33,347 nucleotides of DNA from an uncultured Variovorax sp. (GTDB lineage: Bacteria; Pseudomonadota; Gammaproteobacteria; Burkholderiales; Burkholderiaceae_C): positions 1 through 33,347 of the forward strand of contig CAJYQC010000102.1 in NCBI GenBank assembly GCA_913776885.1, in the 5' to 3' direction. The position numbers were made by a program, and so were the translations under genes. Shown piece by piece: positions 24,398 to 33,333 of the stretch. Each line of letters starts with the position of its first letter. Within the stretch, counting starts at the first letter, position 1. The notes under the pieces are model-generated. The model had not been told where the DNA came from, did not search any database, and was given only the letters and a program-made list of their open reading frames with translations.

Positions 24398-25327
24398 ATG
24401 CCCCGCAAGCTCCTGTGGCCGCTCGCGACGGCGGTGGTGCTGGCTGCGAGCGCGGCGTGGTGGCTGGCCGGCAACGAGGAGGCACCGGCTGCCGCCGTCG
24501 CATCTGCAGCCCAGCCGGCAAGCTCGTCCGCGCCGCCGGCCGCCTCCACCCCTGAGCCAGGCGCAAGCCCCCACGCCCCCGACCCGCTGCTGACGCCCGC
24601 CCTGCTGCGCACCTTCGAGCAGATGCTCGACGGCGCCCAGGCCCGCGACAGGGAAGGCCTGATGGCCGAGATGCGCGCGAAGATCGACAAATTCCTGCCG
24701 CCCGAATGGCGGGTGCGCGCGCTGGGCCTGCTGGAGCGCTACATCGACTACCGCACCGCGCTCGAGGCGCTGCCCGCGGCCAGCATCGGCGACCCTGCAG
24801 GGCTGCGCCGGATTCTCGATGCGCGTGCCGGTATCCGCTCGCGCTACTTCGCGCCAGAGGAGGTCGAGGGCCTGTTCGGTGCCGAGGAGAAATTCGACCG
24901 CTTCAGCGTCGAGAAGCTCGAGATCGAGCGCAACGCGAACCTCACGGCCGAACAGAAGCGCCAGGCGCTGGCGAAAACCGAGGAAACATGGCTCACGCCC
25001 GAGCAGCGCGCCGACCGCATCGCCTCCGTCGCGCAGCTGGCGGTGGGCGAGCAGACCGCCGCGCTCGAAGCACGCGGCGCCAGCCCGCAGGAGCGTTTCG
25101 ACGAACGCTCGAAGCGGTACGGCCACGAGGCGGCGCAGCGGCTTGCCGCGCTCGACCAGCAGGAGCAGGACTGGCAGAGCCGCCTATCGCGCTACGCCGC
25201 CGCCGACGAAGCCGCGCGGGCGCAGCTGCAGGCCGAGCTCTTCACGCCGCAGGAGGCGCTGCGCCTGCAGGCCGCGCTGGAGATGCGGGCAGCCGACGCA
25301 AAGAAAAAGGCGGTCGCGCCGCCTTGA
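24398..25327 (+). CDS. Lipase-specific foldase (Lif / lipase chaperone)
   Basis: This 309-aa protein is an inner-membrane-anchored periplasmic chaperone that folds the lipase before secretion. The N-terminus is a single anchor (LLWPLATAVVLAASAAWWLA, about residues 5-24), then an Ala/Pro-rich linker to about residue 62 and a long alpha-helical domain rich in Ala, Glu, Gln and Arg. Family hallmarks in the C-terminal half include FGAEEKFDRFSVEKLEI, LTAEQKRQAL and FTPQEALRLQ. The signature expected as RxxFDYxLSAxGE reads RTFEQMLDGAQARD from R71, so it is weakly conserved. GGAG precedes ATG 24398, 7 bp after the lipase stop. Identity rests on both sequence and gene pair. Confidence 0.87.
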   Translation: MPRKLLWPLATAVVLAASAAWWLAGNEEAPAAAVASAAQPASSSAPPAASTPEPGASPHAPDPLLTPALLRTFEQMLDGAQARDREGLMAEMRAKIDKFLPPEWRVRALGLLERYIDYRTALEALPAASIGDPAGLRRILDARAGIRSRYFAPEEVEGLFGAEEKFDRFSVEKLEIERNANLTAEQKRQALAKTEETWLTPEQRADRIASVAQLAVGEQTAALEARGASPQERFDERSKRYGHEAAQRLAALDQQEQDWQSRLSRYAAADEAARAQLQAELFTPQEALRLQAALEMRAADAKKKAVAPP

Positions 25328-25351
25328 TCCCTGCCCTTTGCCGTGAGGCGA

Positions 25352-25792
25352 TCAGGCCGCCACCGGCACCTTCGCCGCGGCCGAAGCCGGCAGGCCGAAC
25401 ACGCGGTCGAAGACCCAGTTGAAGACGAAGGTATAGACCAGGAAGAACACCACCAGCCCCAGGTCCATCACCAGCGCCTGCCATAGCGACACGCCCAGGC
25501 CCCAGGCGAACATCGGCACCAGGAACGCGATAAGGCCGCCCTCGAAGCCGATGGCATGCGCGATGCGGCGGCGCACGCTGCGTCCGCGCACGGCCTGGCG
25601 CGATTCCCAGCGCTCGAAGAGCCAGTTGAAGACCAGGTTCCAGATCACCGCGATGACCGAGGCGGCCACCGCCAGCGCGCCCGAATGGCCAAGGCCGGCG
25701 TCCGTCATCAGGGCCAGCCCGGCGCTGGCGGCCACGATGGCGATGCCTTCATAGAGGCTGATGTAGACGATGCGGCGCTGGATCCCTTGCAT
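25352..25792 (-). CDS. PACE-family multidrug/biocide efflux transporter
   Basis: This 146-aa membrane protein has two bacterial transmembrane pair domains, giving four helices. Each repeat begins with the R-I-x-x-x-x-x-x-E-type pattern: RRIVYISLYEG (Glu15) and RRIAHAIGFEG (Glu84). Each ends with an FNxxF motif: WNLVFNWLFE and FVFNWVFD. Glu15 corresponds to the essential proton-coupling acid reported in AceI. PACE pumps expel chlorhexidine, acriflavine and probably natural polyamines across the inner membrane. The gene is transcribed divergently from a LysR gene 101 bp away, the normal arrangement for PACE loci, and converges on the foldase gene 24 bp away. Confidence 0.93.
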   Translation of the reverse strand: MQGIQRRIVYISLYEGIAIVAASAGLALMTDAGLGHSGALAVAASVIAVIWNLVFNWLFERWESRQAVRGRSVRRRIAHAIGFEGGLIAFLVPMFAWGLGVSLWQALVMDLGLVVFFLVYTFVFNWVFDRVFGLPASAAAKVPVAA

Positions 25793-25856
25793 TGCTTTCT
25801 CTCTGCGTTCATTGATGTGATGGCTGGACTTTATTTGTCATCTGCTGATATAAAAA

Positions 25857-25873
25857 GTTAACTTGTTTCAGTT
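25857..25873. promoter_or_regulatory. AT-rich divergent promoter/operator between PACE and LysR genes
   Basis: The 25793-25893 gap is notably AT-rich for this DNA. It contains GTTAAC (25857-25862) and a dyad AACT-N6-AGTT (25860-25873), the size and symmetry expected of a LysR binding site. The LysR ATG lies 20 bp beyond the dyad. Confidence 0.4.
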
Positions 25874-25893
25874 TGACTGATAGATCGGGCGCC

Positions 25894-26835
25894 ATGGCTT
25901 TTTCCAGCGACAACGTCGAAGTCTTCCTGGCCGTGGTCGACCACGGCTCCTTCTCGGCCGCCGCGCGGGCGCTGCGCCGGGTGCCCTCGGCCGTGAGCAT
26001 GGCGATCGCCAACCTCGAAGCCGAGCTCGACCTGCAGCTCTTCGACCGCAGCGGCCGCGAGCCCCAGCCCACGGCCGCCGCACGATCGCTGGAGCCGCAG
26101 GCGCGGCTGCTGGCGTCGCAGCTCAGGCAGTTGCAGGCGCAGGCGCTCGCCCTCACCCAGGGGCTGGAAGACCGGCTCACCCTGGCCATCGCGCCCGAGC
26201 TGCTGGCCGCCCCGTGGACCGGCCCGCTGTCGGAGCTGGCGCGGGAGCATCCGCTGCTGCAGGTCGAGGTGCTTGCCGCGCCGCAGGCCGACGCGCTCGC
26301 TCTCCTGCACAGCGGGCGCGCACAGCTCGCGCTCGTGTTCGAGCGGCCCAGCCTCGACGGGCGCGAAGGCTTCCAGGAAGTAGGCAGCGAACTCATGGTG
26401 GCCGTGATGGCACCCGACCACCCGGTTCTCGCGGCCAACGGCGGCCGCCTGCGCGAGGACCACCTGACCAACACCCGCCAGATCGTCGTGGCAGGCCGCG
26501 ACCTCGCCACCAGCGACCCGCGCTTCGTCTTCGCGCGCCACGTCTGGCGCTCCGACAACGCGCTGGCCGCGCTGAGCCTGATCACCGCCGGACTGGGCTG
26601 GGGCTGGCTGCCGCGCAACTTCGCCCGGCCCCACGTGGCGGCCGGCGCGCTGGTGGAAATTCCTTTCGAGAATCTCAGCAACGGGCTCGACCTGTGGGTG
26701 GATGTGGTGTGGTCACGTGAGCGCCCACTCGGCCTGGGCGCCCAGTATTTCGTGAATCTGATCGCCAAGGGACGGGCCGCGGCGGGCGAATGCAGTCCGA
26801 AGGTGAGCAGCGATACGGTCGGGCCGCCGAACTAG
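25894..26835 (+). CDS. LysR-family regulator, divergent from the PACE pump
   Basis: This 313-aa protein has an N-terminal winged helix-turn-helix at about residues 5-62 (VEVFLAVVDHGSFSAAARAL; LEAELDLQLFDRSGR) and a C-terminal effector domain of the periplasmic-binding-protein fold. ATG 25894 (MAFSSDNVEVF) is preferred to a TTG seven codons upstream, which falls in the operator-like dyad. LysR proteins of this kind activate adjacent PACE genes in response to the pump substrate. A long C-terminal tail (AAAGECSPKVSSDTVGPPN) runs beyond the usual domain end. A broken oxidoreductase gene follows. Confidence 0.93.
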   Translation: MAFSSDNVEVFLAVVDHGSFSAAARALRRVPSAVSMAIANLEAELDLQLFDRSGREPQPTAAARSLEPQARLLASQLRQLQAQALALTQGLEDRLTLAIAPELLAAPWTGPLSELAREHPLLQVEVLAAPQADALALLHSGRAQLALVFERPSLDGREGFQEVGSELMVAVMAPDHPVLAANGGRLREDHLTNTRQIVVAGRDLATSDPRFVFARHVWRSDNALAALSLITAGLGWGWLPRNFARPHVAAGALVEIPFENLSNGLDLWVDVVWSRERPLGLGAQYFVNLIAKGRAAAGECSPKVSSDTVGPPN

Positions 26836-26869
26836 ACGACGGGTCTGTTGACCAAGGAGCCACGCCCTC

Positions 26870-27118
26870 CAGCGCAGCATCGTCAACTGCCGCATCGTGC
26901 TCGCGCCCGGCCGCGCGGCCTTCCCAGGCCGGAGAACTTCCGCCTTGAGGAAACCGCCACTCCCCCGGCCGGCGAAGGCCAGGCGCTGCTGCGCACGCTG
27001 CACCTGTCGCTCGATCCGTACATGCGGCAGCGGATGTCGATGGCATGCGCCGGCCGCATCATCGGCCTGCTGCGGGCCGCGGCATCGGCAAGCGCGTGAT
27101 GGGCGTCGTCGGAGATTG
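26870..27118 (+). pseudogene. Decayed NADP-dependent medium-chain oxidoreductase (N-terminal fragment)
   Basis: Two frames together recall the N-terminus of curcumin reductase-like zinc-independent MDR proteins. First QRSIVNCRIVLA (from about 26877), then after a frame change RPENFRLEE, GEGQALLR and LSLDPYMRQRMS. After that the match breaks down (AGRIIGLL...), and a stop codon comes within about 80 bp. Intact relatives are about 330-340 aa, so most of the gene is missing. It fills most of the 300-bp interval between the LysR gene and the SH3 gene; no other gene is seen there. Confidence 0.7.
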
Positions 27119-27137
27119 AGGCAGCCGGGCGGACGCC

Positions 27138-27851
27138 TCAGTGCCGGGGCCCGCCGCCGTGGCCTTCTCCATGACCGCCCCCGCGATGCCCACCGCCGCC
27201 AGGATGCGGATGCGGCATGCCCGGCGGAGGCCCCGGACGGAACCCCGGCTGCGGACGCGGCGGCCTGAAGCCCGGATCGACCGGCGGACGCACGCCAGGC
27301 GGATGCGGCGGCCGAACCCCTGGGCCGGGCGGCGGCCTGAACCCCAGAGCGGGAGGACGGAACCCGGGCCCAGGCTGCCACGGATGCGGCTGCCAGCCCG
27401 GTCTCACCGGCGGCGGCGGACGCCAGCCCGCCACGGGCGGCGGGGGCGGCCGGTTGCCCCACCAGCGCCGGTCGCCGTACCAGGGCCGGTCGCGGTAGTA
27501 GTCGGCCCAGTAGCTGCCGATCGCGAAGCCGATGATCGGCACGCCGATCAGCGCGCCGTAGGTGGCCAGCGGCACGCGCTGCTCCTGATAGGCGTAGTCG
27601 ATGCTGCGCGCCCAGACCCAGCCGCGCCCACCGTCGGGCAGCACCACGTCGCACCAGCCGTAGCCGCTCGTGCAGCCGACCACCTCGAGCGGCTGCCCCG
27701 GCCCGAGCCGCGCCACCAGCGGATAGTCGCCCGAAGGCCCCGCCCGCAGATTGACCCCGCCGCGCGTGAACGCCTGCTGCGCCTGCGCCGCGAGCGGAAG
27801 CGCCAGGGCCAGCGCGCCTGCGGCAGCCCAACGTAGTGCAAGAGATTTCAT
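27138..27851 (-). CDS. SH3-domain envelope protein with Pro/Gly/His-rich tail
   Basis: This 237-aa protein has a signal peptide (MKSLALRWAAAGALALALPLAAQAQ), then a bacterial SH3b domain at about residues 27-90 (VNLRAGPSGDYPLVARLG; GWCDVVLPDGGRGWVWARSI), a short hydrophobic stretch (YGALIGVPIIGFAIG) and a WYGDRRWWGN segment. From about residue 133 the sequence is a low-complexity Pro-rich tail with repeated GFRPP/GVRPP units, ending in a Gly/His-rich stretch. SH3b domains usually bind peptidoglycan or peptides in the periplasm. The His-rich tail might bind metal. The exact role is unknown. Tandem hairpin repeats lie upstream. Confidence 0.85.
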   Translation of the reverse strand: MKSLALRWAAAGALALALPLAAQAQQAFTRGGVNLRAGPSGDYPLVARLGPGQPLEVVGCTSGYGWCDVVLPDGGRGWVWARSIDYAYQEQRVPLATYGALIGVPIIGFAIGSYWADYYRDRPWYGDRRWWGNRPPPPPVAGWRPPPPVRPGWQPHPWQPGPGFRPPALGFRPPPGPGVRPPHPPGVRPPVDPGFRPPRPQPGFRPGPPPGMPHPHPGGGGHRGGGHGEGHGGGPRH

Positions 27852-27903
27852 CGCCCCAGCCTAGGCCGGCCCCCCCAGCCCGTCAATCAGCGCAGCCCTG
27901 ATT

Positions 27904-28000
27904 CCAGAAACACTGCGGAACCGGCTCCGCCAGGCCGCTGGCCTGGCCCCCGGAAGGGCGTCGACGAAGCGACACGAAATGCGCGAAGCCTGGGGGAGAG
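27904..28000. repeat. Hairpin repeat, tandem copy D
   Basis: First, most diverged unit of three direct tandem copies. It begins CCAGAAACACTGCGGAACC, has CCCCCGGAAGGG and GCGACACGAAATGCGCGAAG, and ends CTGGGGGAGAG. The 27852-28202 interval between the SH3 gene and metH contains no gene, only these three units and a short leader. Confidence 0.85.
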
Positions 28001-28101
28001 CCAGGAACACCGCTGAACCGGCTTTGCCGGGCCGCCGGTGCTGCCCCCCCCGGGAAGGGGGTTGGCGCAGCGACACGAAGTGCGCGCAGCCTGGGGGAGA
28101 T
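28001..28101. repeat. Hairpin repeat, tandem copy E
   Basis: Middle unit. It has CCAGGAACACCGCTGAACC, the CCGGCTTTGCCGG hairpin, a longer C run before CGGGAAGGGGG, TTGGCGCAGCGACACGAAG and GCGCGCAGCCTGGGGGAGA. Differences from copy F are a few substitutions and C-run length. Confidence 0.88.
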
Positions 28102-28200
28102 CCAGGAACACCGCGGAACCGGCTTTGCCGGGCCGCCGGTGTTGCCCCCGGAAGGGGGTTGGCGCAGCGACACGAAGTGCGCGAAGCCTGGGGGAGATCC
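28102..28200. repeat. Hairpin repeat, tandem copy F (reference copy)
   Basis: The cleanest unit. CCGGC-TTT-GCCGG (28119-28131) and CCCCC-GGAA-GGGGG (28145-28158) are perfect hairpins. TTGGCGCAGCGACACGAAG and CTGGGGGAGATCC follow. It ends 2 bp before the stop codon of the minus-strand metH fragment at 28203. In mRNA sense it is therefore a 3'-flanking hairpin cluster without a U-tract. Confidence 0.88.
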
Positions 28201-28202
28201 AG

Positions 28203-29255
28203 CTACGCCGCTTCCTTGTAGAAACCAGCCGCGTTGCCGCCCAGCGCCCGCCCGGCCATCGGCTTGACCGCCTTGCCGATCGCCGCGATGTGGTCCGGCG
28301 TGGTGCCGCAGCAGCCGCCCACGATGTTCACCAGCCCTTCCGATGCGAACTCGTGCAGCAGGCGCGAGGTGACCTCGGGCGTCTCGTCGAAGCCGGTCTC
28401 GCTCATCGGGTTCGGCAGGCCGGCGTTCGGGTAGCAGCTGATGAAGGTGTCGCCGGCCACGCGCGCCAGCTCCTGAATGTAGGGGCGCATCAGCGCCGCG
28501 CCCAGTGCGCAGTTCAGGCCGATGGCCAGCGGCTGCGCGTGGCGCACGCTGTGCCAGAAGGCGGTGACGGTCTGGCCGCTGAGGATGCGGCCCGACGCAT
28601 CGGTCACCGTGCCGCTGATGATGAGCGGCAGGCGCTGCCCGCTGTCGTGGAAGTACTCGTCGACCGCGAACAGCGCGGCCTTGGCGTTGAGCGTGTCGAA
28701 GATCGTCTCGACCAGGATCACGTCGGCGCCGCCTTCGATCAGCGCCTCGGTCTGCACGTAGTAGGCCGCACGCAGTTCCTCGAAGTTGACGTTGCGCGCG
28801 CCCGGATCGTTCACGTCGGGGCTGATGCTCGCCGTCTTGGGCGTCGGGCCGAGGGCGCCGGCCACGAAGCGGGGCTTGTCGGGCGTGCTGAACTTGTCGC
28901 AGGCCGCGCGCGCGAGCTTCGCCGATTCGAGGTTCATCTCGCGCGCCAAGTGCGCCATCTTGTAGTCCTCCTGCGCGATGGTGGTCGCGCCGAAGGTGTT
29001 GGTCTCGATGAGGTCGGCACCCGCCGCGAGGTAGCCCTCGTGGATGTCGCGGATCACGTCGGGCCGGGTGAGCGAGAGCAGCTCGTTGTTGCCCTTCACG
29101 TCGCGCTCGAAGTCCTTGAAGCGCTCGCCGCGGTACTGCTCTTCCGTCAGCTTGAAGCGCTGGATCATCGTGCCCATGGCGCCGTCGAGGATGGCGATGC
29201 GCTGCGCGAGGATGCCGGCCAGGGCCTGGCCGCGGGTGTAGGTGACGGGCTTCAT
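28203..29255 (-). CDS. metH: Methionine synthase, N-terminal part (homocysteine S-methyltransferase domain)
   Basis: This 350-aa protein is the Zn-dependent homocysteine-binding module of split MetH. The start ATG 29255 gives [20 protein letters not shown] and then [12 protein letters not shown], the usual MetH opening. Zn ligands are C249 (GLNCA) and C315/C316 (GGCCGTTP). The family motif [12 protein letters not shown] is at about residues 84-95. It must work with the folate/B12 protein encoded 5 kb away at 20426-23164. It lies 41 bp after hutG in the same direction, so part of its transcription could come from the hut operon. The upstream open frame that continues from hutG is a shadow. Tandem hairpin repeats follow the stop codon. 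Confidence 0.95.
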   Translation of the reverse strand: MKPVTYTRGQALAGILAQRIAILDGAMGTMIQRFKLTEEQYRGERFKDFERDVKGNNELLSLTRPDVIRDIHEGYLAAGADLIETNTFGATTIAQEDYKMAHLAREMNLESAKLARAACDKFSTPDKPRFVAGALGPTPKTASISPDVNDPGARNVNFEELRAAYYVQTEALIEGGADVILVETIFDTLNAKAALFAVDEYFHDSGQRLPLIISGTVTDASGRILSGQTVTAFWHSVRHAQPLAIGLNCALGAALMRPYIQELARVAGDTFISCYPNAGLPNPMSETGFDETPEVTSRLLHEFASEGLVNIVGGCCGTTPDHIAAIGKAVKPMAGRALGGNAAGFYKEAA

Positions 29256-29296
29256 AGACCCCCGATTGTAGGAAGGGCCCCTGCCCCTGCCCGCCA

Positions 29297-30121
29297 TCAG
29301 TTCTTTGCGCGGCCTTCCACGAAAGCCAGCACCGCCTCGATCATCCGCCGCACGTGCGGCTGCACGCCCGCCGCCACCTCGGGCAGGTAGTCGAAGGGCA
29401 GCTTCTCCTGCATGTAGCTCGACTGCGTCATCTCCAGCTGCACCGCGTGCACGTTCTGCGCGGGGTTGCCGTAGTTGCGCGTGATGTAGCCGCCGGTGAA
29501 GCGGCCATTGAGCACGCCGGTGTAGCCGGTGGCGCTCTCGGCGATGCCCAGCAGCGTCTGCGCCAGCGCCGGGTCGCAGCTGACGCCCTTGCCGGTGCCC
29601 AGGTTCAGGTCGGGCAGCTTGCCCTCGAAGAAGCGCGGCAGCACCGAGCGGATCGAGTGCGCGTCCCACAGCGCGGCCACGCCGTGCTGCGCGCGGATGC
29701 GGGCGAGCTCCTCGGCCAGCTTCGCGTGGTAGGGCTGCCAGATGGCTTCGCGGCGCTCGGCGATCTCGGCCTCGCCCGGCACGTCGGCAGGCTTGGCGTA
29801 CAGCGGCGTGTCGTCGAAGGTGTCGACCGGGCACAGGCCGGTCACGCTCTGGCCGGGGTAGAGGCTCGCGCCGTCCGGCGGACGGTTCAGGTCGATCACG
29901 TAGCGCGAGTGCGTCGCCACGAGCACCGAGGCGCCCAGTTCGTCGGCGAAGTCGTAGAGCCGCTCGAGGTGCCAGTCGGTGTCGGGCACCTGGCGCGCCT
30001 CTTCGGTCAGGCGCGCGGCCAGCGCGGGCGGCACATGGGTGCCGACGTGCGGCATCGAGATCAGCAGGGGGCGGGTGCCCTGGCGGAAGCGGAAAGGAGG
30101 TTCTTGTGTGGTGAAGGCCAT
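29297..30121 (-). CDS. hutG: N-formylglutamate deformylase (N-formylglutamate amidohydrolase)
   Basis: This 274-aa enzyme hydrolyses N-formyl-L-glutamate to glutamate and formate, the last step of the five-step histidine pathway. The start ATG 30121 ([20 protein letters not shown]) is 11 bp after hutF. Visible family features are [41 protein letters not shown] and WDAHSIRS, which hold the expected metal-binding His and Asp residues. Length fits the family. It acts on the HutF product, and its gene follows hutF directly. Confidence 0.95.
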   Translation of the reverse strand: MAFTTQEPPFRFRQGTRPLLISMPHVGTHVPPALAARLTEEARQVPDTDWHLERLYDFADELGASVLVATHSRYVIDLNRPPDGASLYPGQSVTGLCPVDTFDDTPLYAKPADVPGEAEIAERREAIWQPYHAKLAEELARIRAQHGVAALWDAHSIRSVLPRFFEGKLPDLNLGTGKGVSCDPALAQTLLGIAESATGYTGVLNGRFTGGYITRNYGNPAQNVHAVQLEMTQSSYMQEKLPFDYLPEVAAGVQPHVRRMIEAVLAFVEGRAKN

Positions 30122-30132
30122 GTGGGGGTCGA

Positions 30133-31515
30133 TCAATCCTGGAGTAGTTGGGTGCGCGCGGCCACGAAGGCGGCGGCGGCTTCTTCGTGCAACGCGTGGC
30201 GCCCGGCCGAGACGCGCGGCCGGCCCGCCACCCAGACGCCGTCGATGGCAGAGGTGCGATGGCTCGCGAAGACGTGGGCGGAAAGCATATCGGGCGCGGA
30301 CAGGCCCTGCAGCGCGATGTGCGCAGCATCGAGCACGACGAAGTCCGCCTGCTGCCCCGCCGCGAGCCCGCCCGTTGCGCGGCCCGAGGCGCGAGCCCCG
30401 CCCTGAACAGCTTCCAGCGTGAGCGCGGTCGCCACGTGCGGCTGCGCCGCGCTCGCGCCGACGTTGCGCTGGCGCTTCGCAAGGCGCTGGCTGTACTCGA
30501 GCATCAGCAGCTCTTCCGCAGCGTTCACACTGGCGTGGCTGTCGGAGCCCACGCCCCAGGCGCCGCCGTGGCTGCGCCACTTTGCGAAGTCGAAGATGCC
30601 GTCGCCCAGGTTCGCCTCGGTGGTCGGGCACAGGCCCGCGACCGCGCCGCTGCGGGCCGCGTATTCGTACTCGGCGTCGTTCATGTGCGTGGCATGCACG
30701 AGGCACCAGCGCTCGTCCACCGGCGCGTGGTCGAGCAGCCATTCGACGGGGCGCAGGCCGCTCCAGGCCACGCAGTCGTCGACTTCCTTGGTCTGCTCGG
30801 CGATGTGGATGTGGATGGGCGCGGTGCGGTCGATGGCCTCGAGCCCCGCGACGGCCTCGCGCAAACCTTCCGGCGGAACGGCGCGCAGCGAGTGCGGCGC
30901 GAGGCCCAGTCGCGCGCCCTGCGCGTCGCACTGCGGCTTGAGCGCTTCGAGCAGGCGCAGCATCGATTCGGTGGAGCGCACGAAACGGCGCTGCCCCTCG
31001 GTGGGCGGCTGCTCGCCGAAGCCGCCGGTCTGGTAGAGCACCGGCAGCAGCGTGAAGCCGATGCCCGCCTTCTTTGCCGCGCGCAGCAGCGCCAGGCTCA
31101 GCGTGGCGTCGTCGGCGTAGGGGCGGCCGTCCACGTCGTGGTGCACGTACTGGAACTCGCACACGCCGGTGTAGCCGGCTTCGAGCATCTCGGCATAGAG
31201 CCAGGTCGCGATGGCTTCCATGTGCTGCGGGCCCAGGCGCGCGGCAAAACGGTACATCAGCGTGCGCCAGCTCCAGAAGCTGTCGTGCTGCTCGGCGCGG
31301 TGTTCGGTGAGGCCCGCGAAGGCGCGCTGGAAGGCGTGCGAATGCAGGTTGGGCATGCCGGGGATCACGGGGCCGCTGGCGGCCTGCGTGTCCACGGGGC
31401 GCTGCGCGCCGGGCTGCACCTGCGTGAGCCGGCCCGCGTCGTCCCACGTCAGCAGGACGTCTTTGGCCCAGCCCTCGGGCAGCAGCGCATCGGCCGCGAA
31501 AAGAGTTTGTGTCAT
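30133..31515 (-). CDS. hutF: Formimidoylglutamate deiminase
   Basis: This 460-aa amidohydrolase converts N-formimidoyl-L-glutamate to N-formyl-L-glutamate and ammonia. Metal-site motifs are H58/H60 ([11 protein letters not shown]), [15 protein letters not shown] and GSDSHASV, all typical of HutF in the TRZ/ATZ-like group. The start ATG 31515 overlaps the hutI stop as ATGA. Upstream extension of this frame lies inside hutI and is rejected. The presence of hutF with hutG marks the five-enzyme route, as opposed to the formiminoglutamase (four-step) route. Confidence 0.95.
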   Translation of the reverse strand: MTQTLFAADALLPEGWAKDVLLTWDDAGRLTQVQPGAQRPVDTQAASGPVIPGMPNLHSHAFQRAFAGLTEHRAEQHDSFWSWRTLMYRFAARLGPQHMEAIATWLYAEMLEAGYTGVCEFQYVHHDVDGRPYADDATLSLALLRAAKKAGIGFTLLPVLYQTGGFGEQPPTEGQRRFVRSTESMLRLLEALKPQCDAQGARLGLAPHSLRAVPPEGLREAVAGLEAIDRTAPIHIHIAEQTKEVDDCVAWSGLRPVEWLLDHAPVDERWCLVHATHMNDAEYEYAARSGAVAGLCPTTEANLGDGIFDFAKWRSHGGAWGVGSDSHASVNAAEELLMLEYSQRLAKRQRNVGASAAQPHVATALTLEAVQGGARASGRATGGLAAGQQADFVVLDAAHIALQGLSAPDMLSAHVFASHRTSAIDGVWVAGRPRVSAGRHALHEEAAAAFVAARTQLLQD

Positions 31516-32741
31516 GCGTTGCCTCCAATGGCGATGCGCCCCTGCCGCACCACGGCGCGCACGGGCTGCTGTCCGAACCAGTAGGCAAGCTCGGCCGCTT
31601 CGCGCACGTTCCACAGCACGAAGTTGGCGGGCATGCCGGGGGCGATGGCGCCGTGCGTGTCCTGCAGGCCCAGCGCGCGCGCGGCGTGCACGGTGACGCC
31701 GTCGAGCGCCTCGGGCACCGTGAGGCGGAACAGCGTGCATGCCATGTTCACCATCAGCAGCAGGCTCAGCGCGGGCGAGGTGCCGGGGTTGTGGTCGGTG
31801 GACACCGCCATCGGCACGCCCGCGGCGCGCAGCGCGTCGATGGGCGGCAGGTGCGTGTCGCGCAGCGTGTAGTAGGCGCCCGGCAGCAGCACGGCCACGG
31901 TGCCGGCGCTGCGCATCGCCTCGATGCCCTCGGCCGACAGGTGCTCGATGTGGTCGCACGAGAGCGCGCCGTAGCGCGCGGCCAGAGCGGCGCCGCCCAT
32001 GTCCGAGAGCTGCTCGGCATGCAGCTTCACCGGCAGGCCCAGCGCCTGCGCGGCCTTGAAGACCTGCTCGGTCTCGGCCAGCGAGAAGGCGATGCGCTCG
32101 CAGAACACGTCCACCGCGTCGACCAGCCCTTCGGCCGCGAGCGCGGGCAGCATCTCGTCGCAGACGAGGTCGATGTACTCGCCGCTGCGGCCCGCGTATT
32201 CGGGGGGCAGTGCATGCGCGCCGAGGAAGGTGGTTCGCACCGTCACGCCATAGGCCTCGCCCAGGCGCCGCGCCACGCGCAGCTGCTTGCGCTCGTGCTC
32301 CAGCGAGAGGCCGTAGCCCGACTTGATCTCGATGGCGCAGACGCCGTCGGCCAGCAGCTGTTCGAGGCGCGATGCGGCCTGCGCGAAGAGCGCGGCTTCA
32401 TCGGCCTCGCGCGTGGCGCGCACCGACGAGACGATACCGCCGCCGGCCTTCGCCACTTCCTCGTACGTGGCGCCGGCCAGGCGCATCGCGAATTCGTTGG
32501 CGCGCTGGCCGCCGTAGACCAGGTGCGTGTGGCAGTCGATGAGCCCCGGCGTCACCAGTGCGCCGCCGCCGTCGTGCGGCTTCAGTCCGGTGAATTCAGC
32601 CGGCAGCGCGCTTCGGGCGCCGACCCAGCGGATGGTGCCCTGCGCCACCACGATGGCGCCTTCCACGTTCGCATCGGTGGCGAGGCGGATGCCGGTCCAG
32701 AGGCCGTCGGCCGAGGGAAATTCGTTGATGCCGGATTTCAT
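31512..32741 (-). CDS. hutI: Imidazolonepropionase
   Basis: This 409-aa enzyme hydrolyses 4-imidazolone-5-propionate to N-formimidoyl-L-glutamate. The start is ATG 32741 ([20 protein letters not shown]); the frame continues upstream only as a shadow of hutD. Zn-site motifs are H71/H73 ([10 protein letters not shown]) and STDHNPGT. The EIKSGYGL stretch is a HutI hallmark. It starts 19 bp after hutD and overlaps hutF by ATGA, so the pathway order is also the gene order. Confidence 0.96.
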   Translation of the reverse strand: MKSGINEFPSADGLWTGIRLATDANVEGAIVVAQGTIRWVGARSALPAEFTGLKPHDGGGALVTPGLIDCHTHLVYGGQRANEFAMRLAGATYEEVAKAGGGIVSSVRATREADEAALFAQAASRLEQLLADGVCAIEIKSGYGLSLEHERKQLRVARRLGEAYGVTVRTTFLGAHALPPEYAGRSGEYIDLVCDEMLPALAAEGLVDAVDVFCERIAFSLAETEQVFKAAQALGLPVKLHAEQLSDMGGAALAARYGALSCDHIEHLSAEGIEAMRSAGTVAVLLPGAYYTLRDTHLPPIDALRAAGVPMAVSTDHNPGTSPALSLLLMVNMACTLFRLTVPEALDGVTVHAARALGLQDTHGAIAPGMPANFVLWNVREAAELAYWFGQQPVRAVVRQGRIAIGGNA

Positions 32742-32760
32742 CGTGTCGTTCCTGTTGTTG

Positions 32761-33333
32761 TTACCCCGGCAGGATGCGCACCGCGAGCAGCCGTGCGCCG
32801 GCGCCCTCGGGCCGTGCATTCCAGGCCCGCGCCGAGTCGGCCCACTGCAGGCCCTCGCCTTCGCCGAAGGCTTCGTCGTCGAGGCGCCATGCGCCGCGCA
32901 GCGCGAGCAGCACACCATGCGGCGCGGCCTCGATGGCCGTGGCGCGGTCCAGCACGCGCACGTCGGCGCGCCACTGGCCGCGCCGCGTCATCACGTTGAA
33001 GTCGTTGGAGGCGCCGCCGAGCAGCGTGCAGTCGATCGGCTCGTCGCCGCTGAAGGCGAAGGGCTGCAACGCAACGTCGAGCCGGTGGTCGATGCGCCCG
33101 TCGTGCGTGAAGAGCCGAACGCCGTCGCCTTCGAGCAGCGTGATGCTGCGGTCCACGCCCACGAACACCGAGAACGGCCCCGCCGCCGCGATGGTGGCGA
33201 TGCTCACGCGCCAGCCGAAACTGTCGAGCCCCGCGCCCTGCGGCCAGCTGGCGATCTCCTGCGTGGTGCCGCCGCCGTTCTTCCATGGCGTGGCGGGCAG
33301 CGAGGCGCGCGAGAACCGGAACACGCTGCTCAT
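32761..33333 (-). CDS. hutD: HutD-family protein
   Basis: This 190-aa cupin-like protein is associated with histidine utilisation. The hallmark [13 protein letters not shown] is at about residues 16-28, with [18 protein letters not shown] and a FNVMTRRG segment. In Pseudomonas, HutD is not an enzyme of the pathway but is thought to limit or tune hut expression, possibly by binding a pathway intermediate. The start ATG 33333 ([13 protein letters not shown]) is 15 bp from the window edge, so hutC/hutU/hutH presumably lie to the right and cannot be seen. Confidence 0.93.
   Translation of the reverse strand: MSSVFRFSRASLPATPWKNGGGTTQEIASWPQGAGLDSFGWRVSIATIAAAGPFSVFVGVDRSITLLEGDGVRLFTHDGRIDHRLDVALQPFAFSGDEPIDCTLLGGASNDFNVMTRRGQWRADVRVLDRATAIEAAPHGVLLALRGAWRLDDEAFGEGEGLQWADSARAWNARPEGAGARLLAVRILPG

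Noticed and set aside
27890-28200. CRISPR array at the tandem repeats
   Set aside because: Units of about 100 bp abut directly with no unique spacers, and each has internal hairpins, so this is a tandem extragenic repeat.
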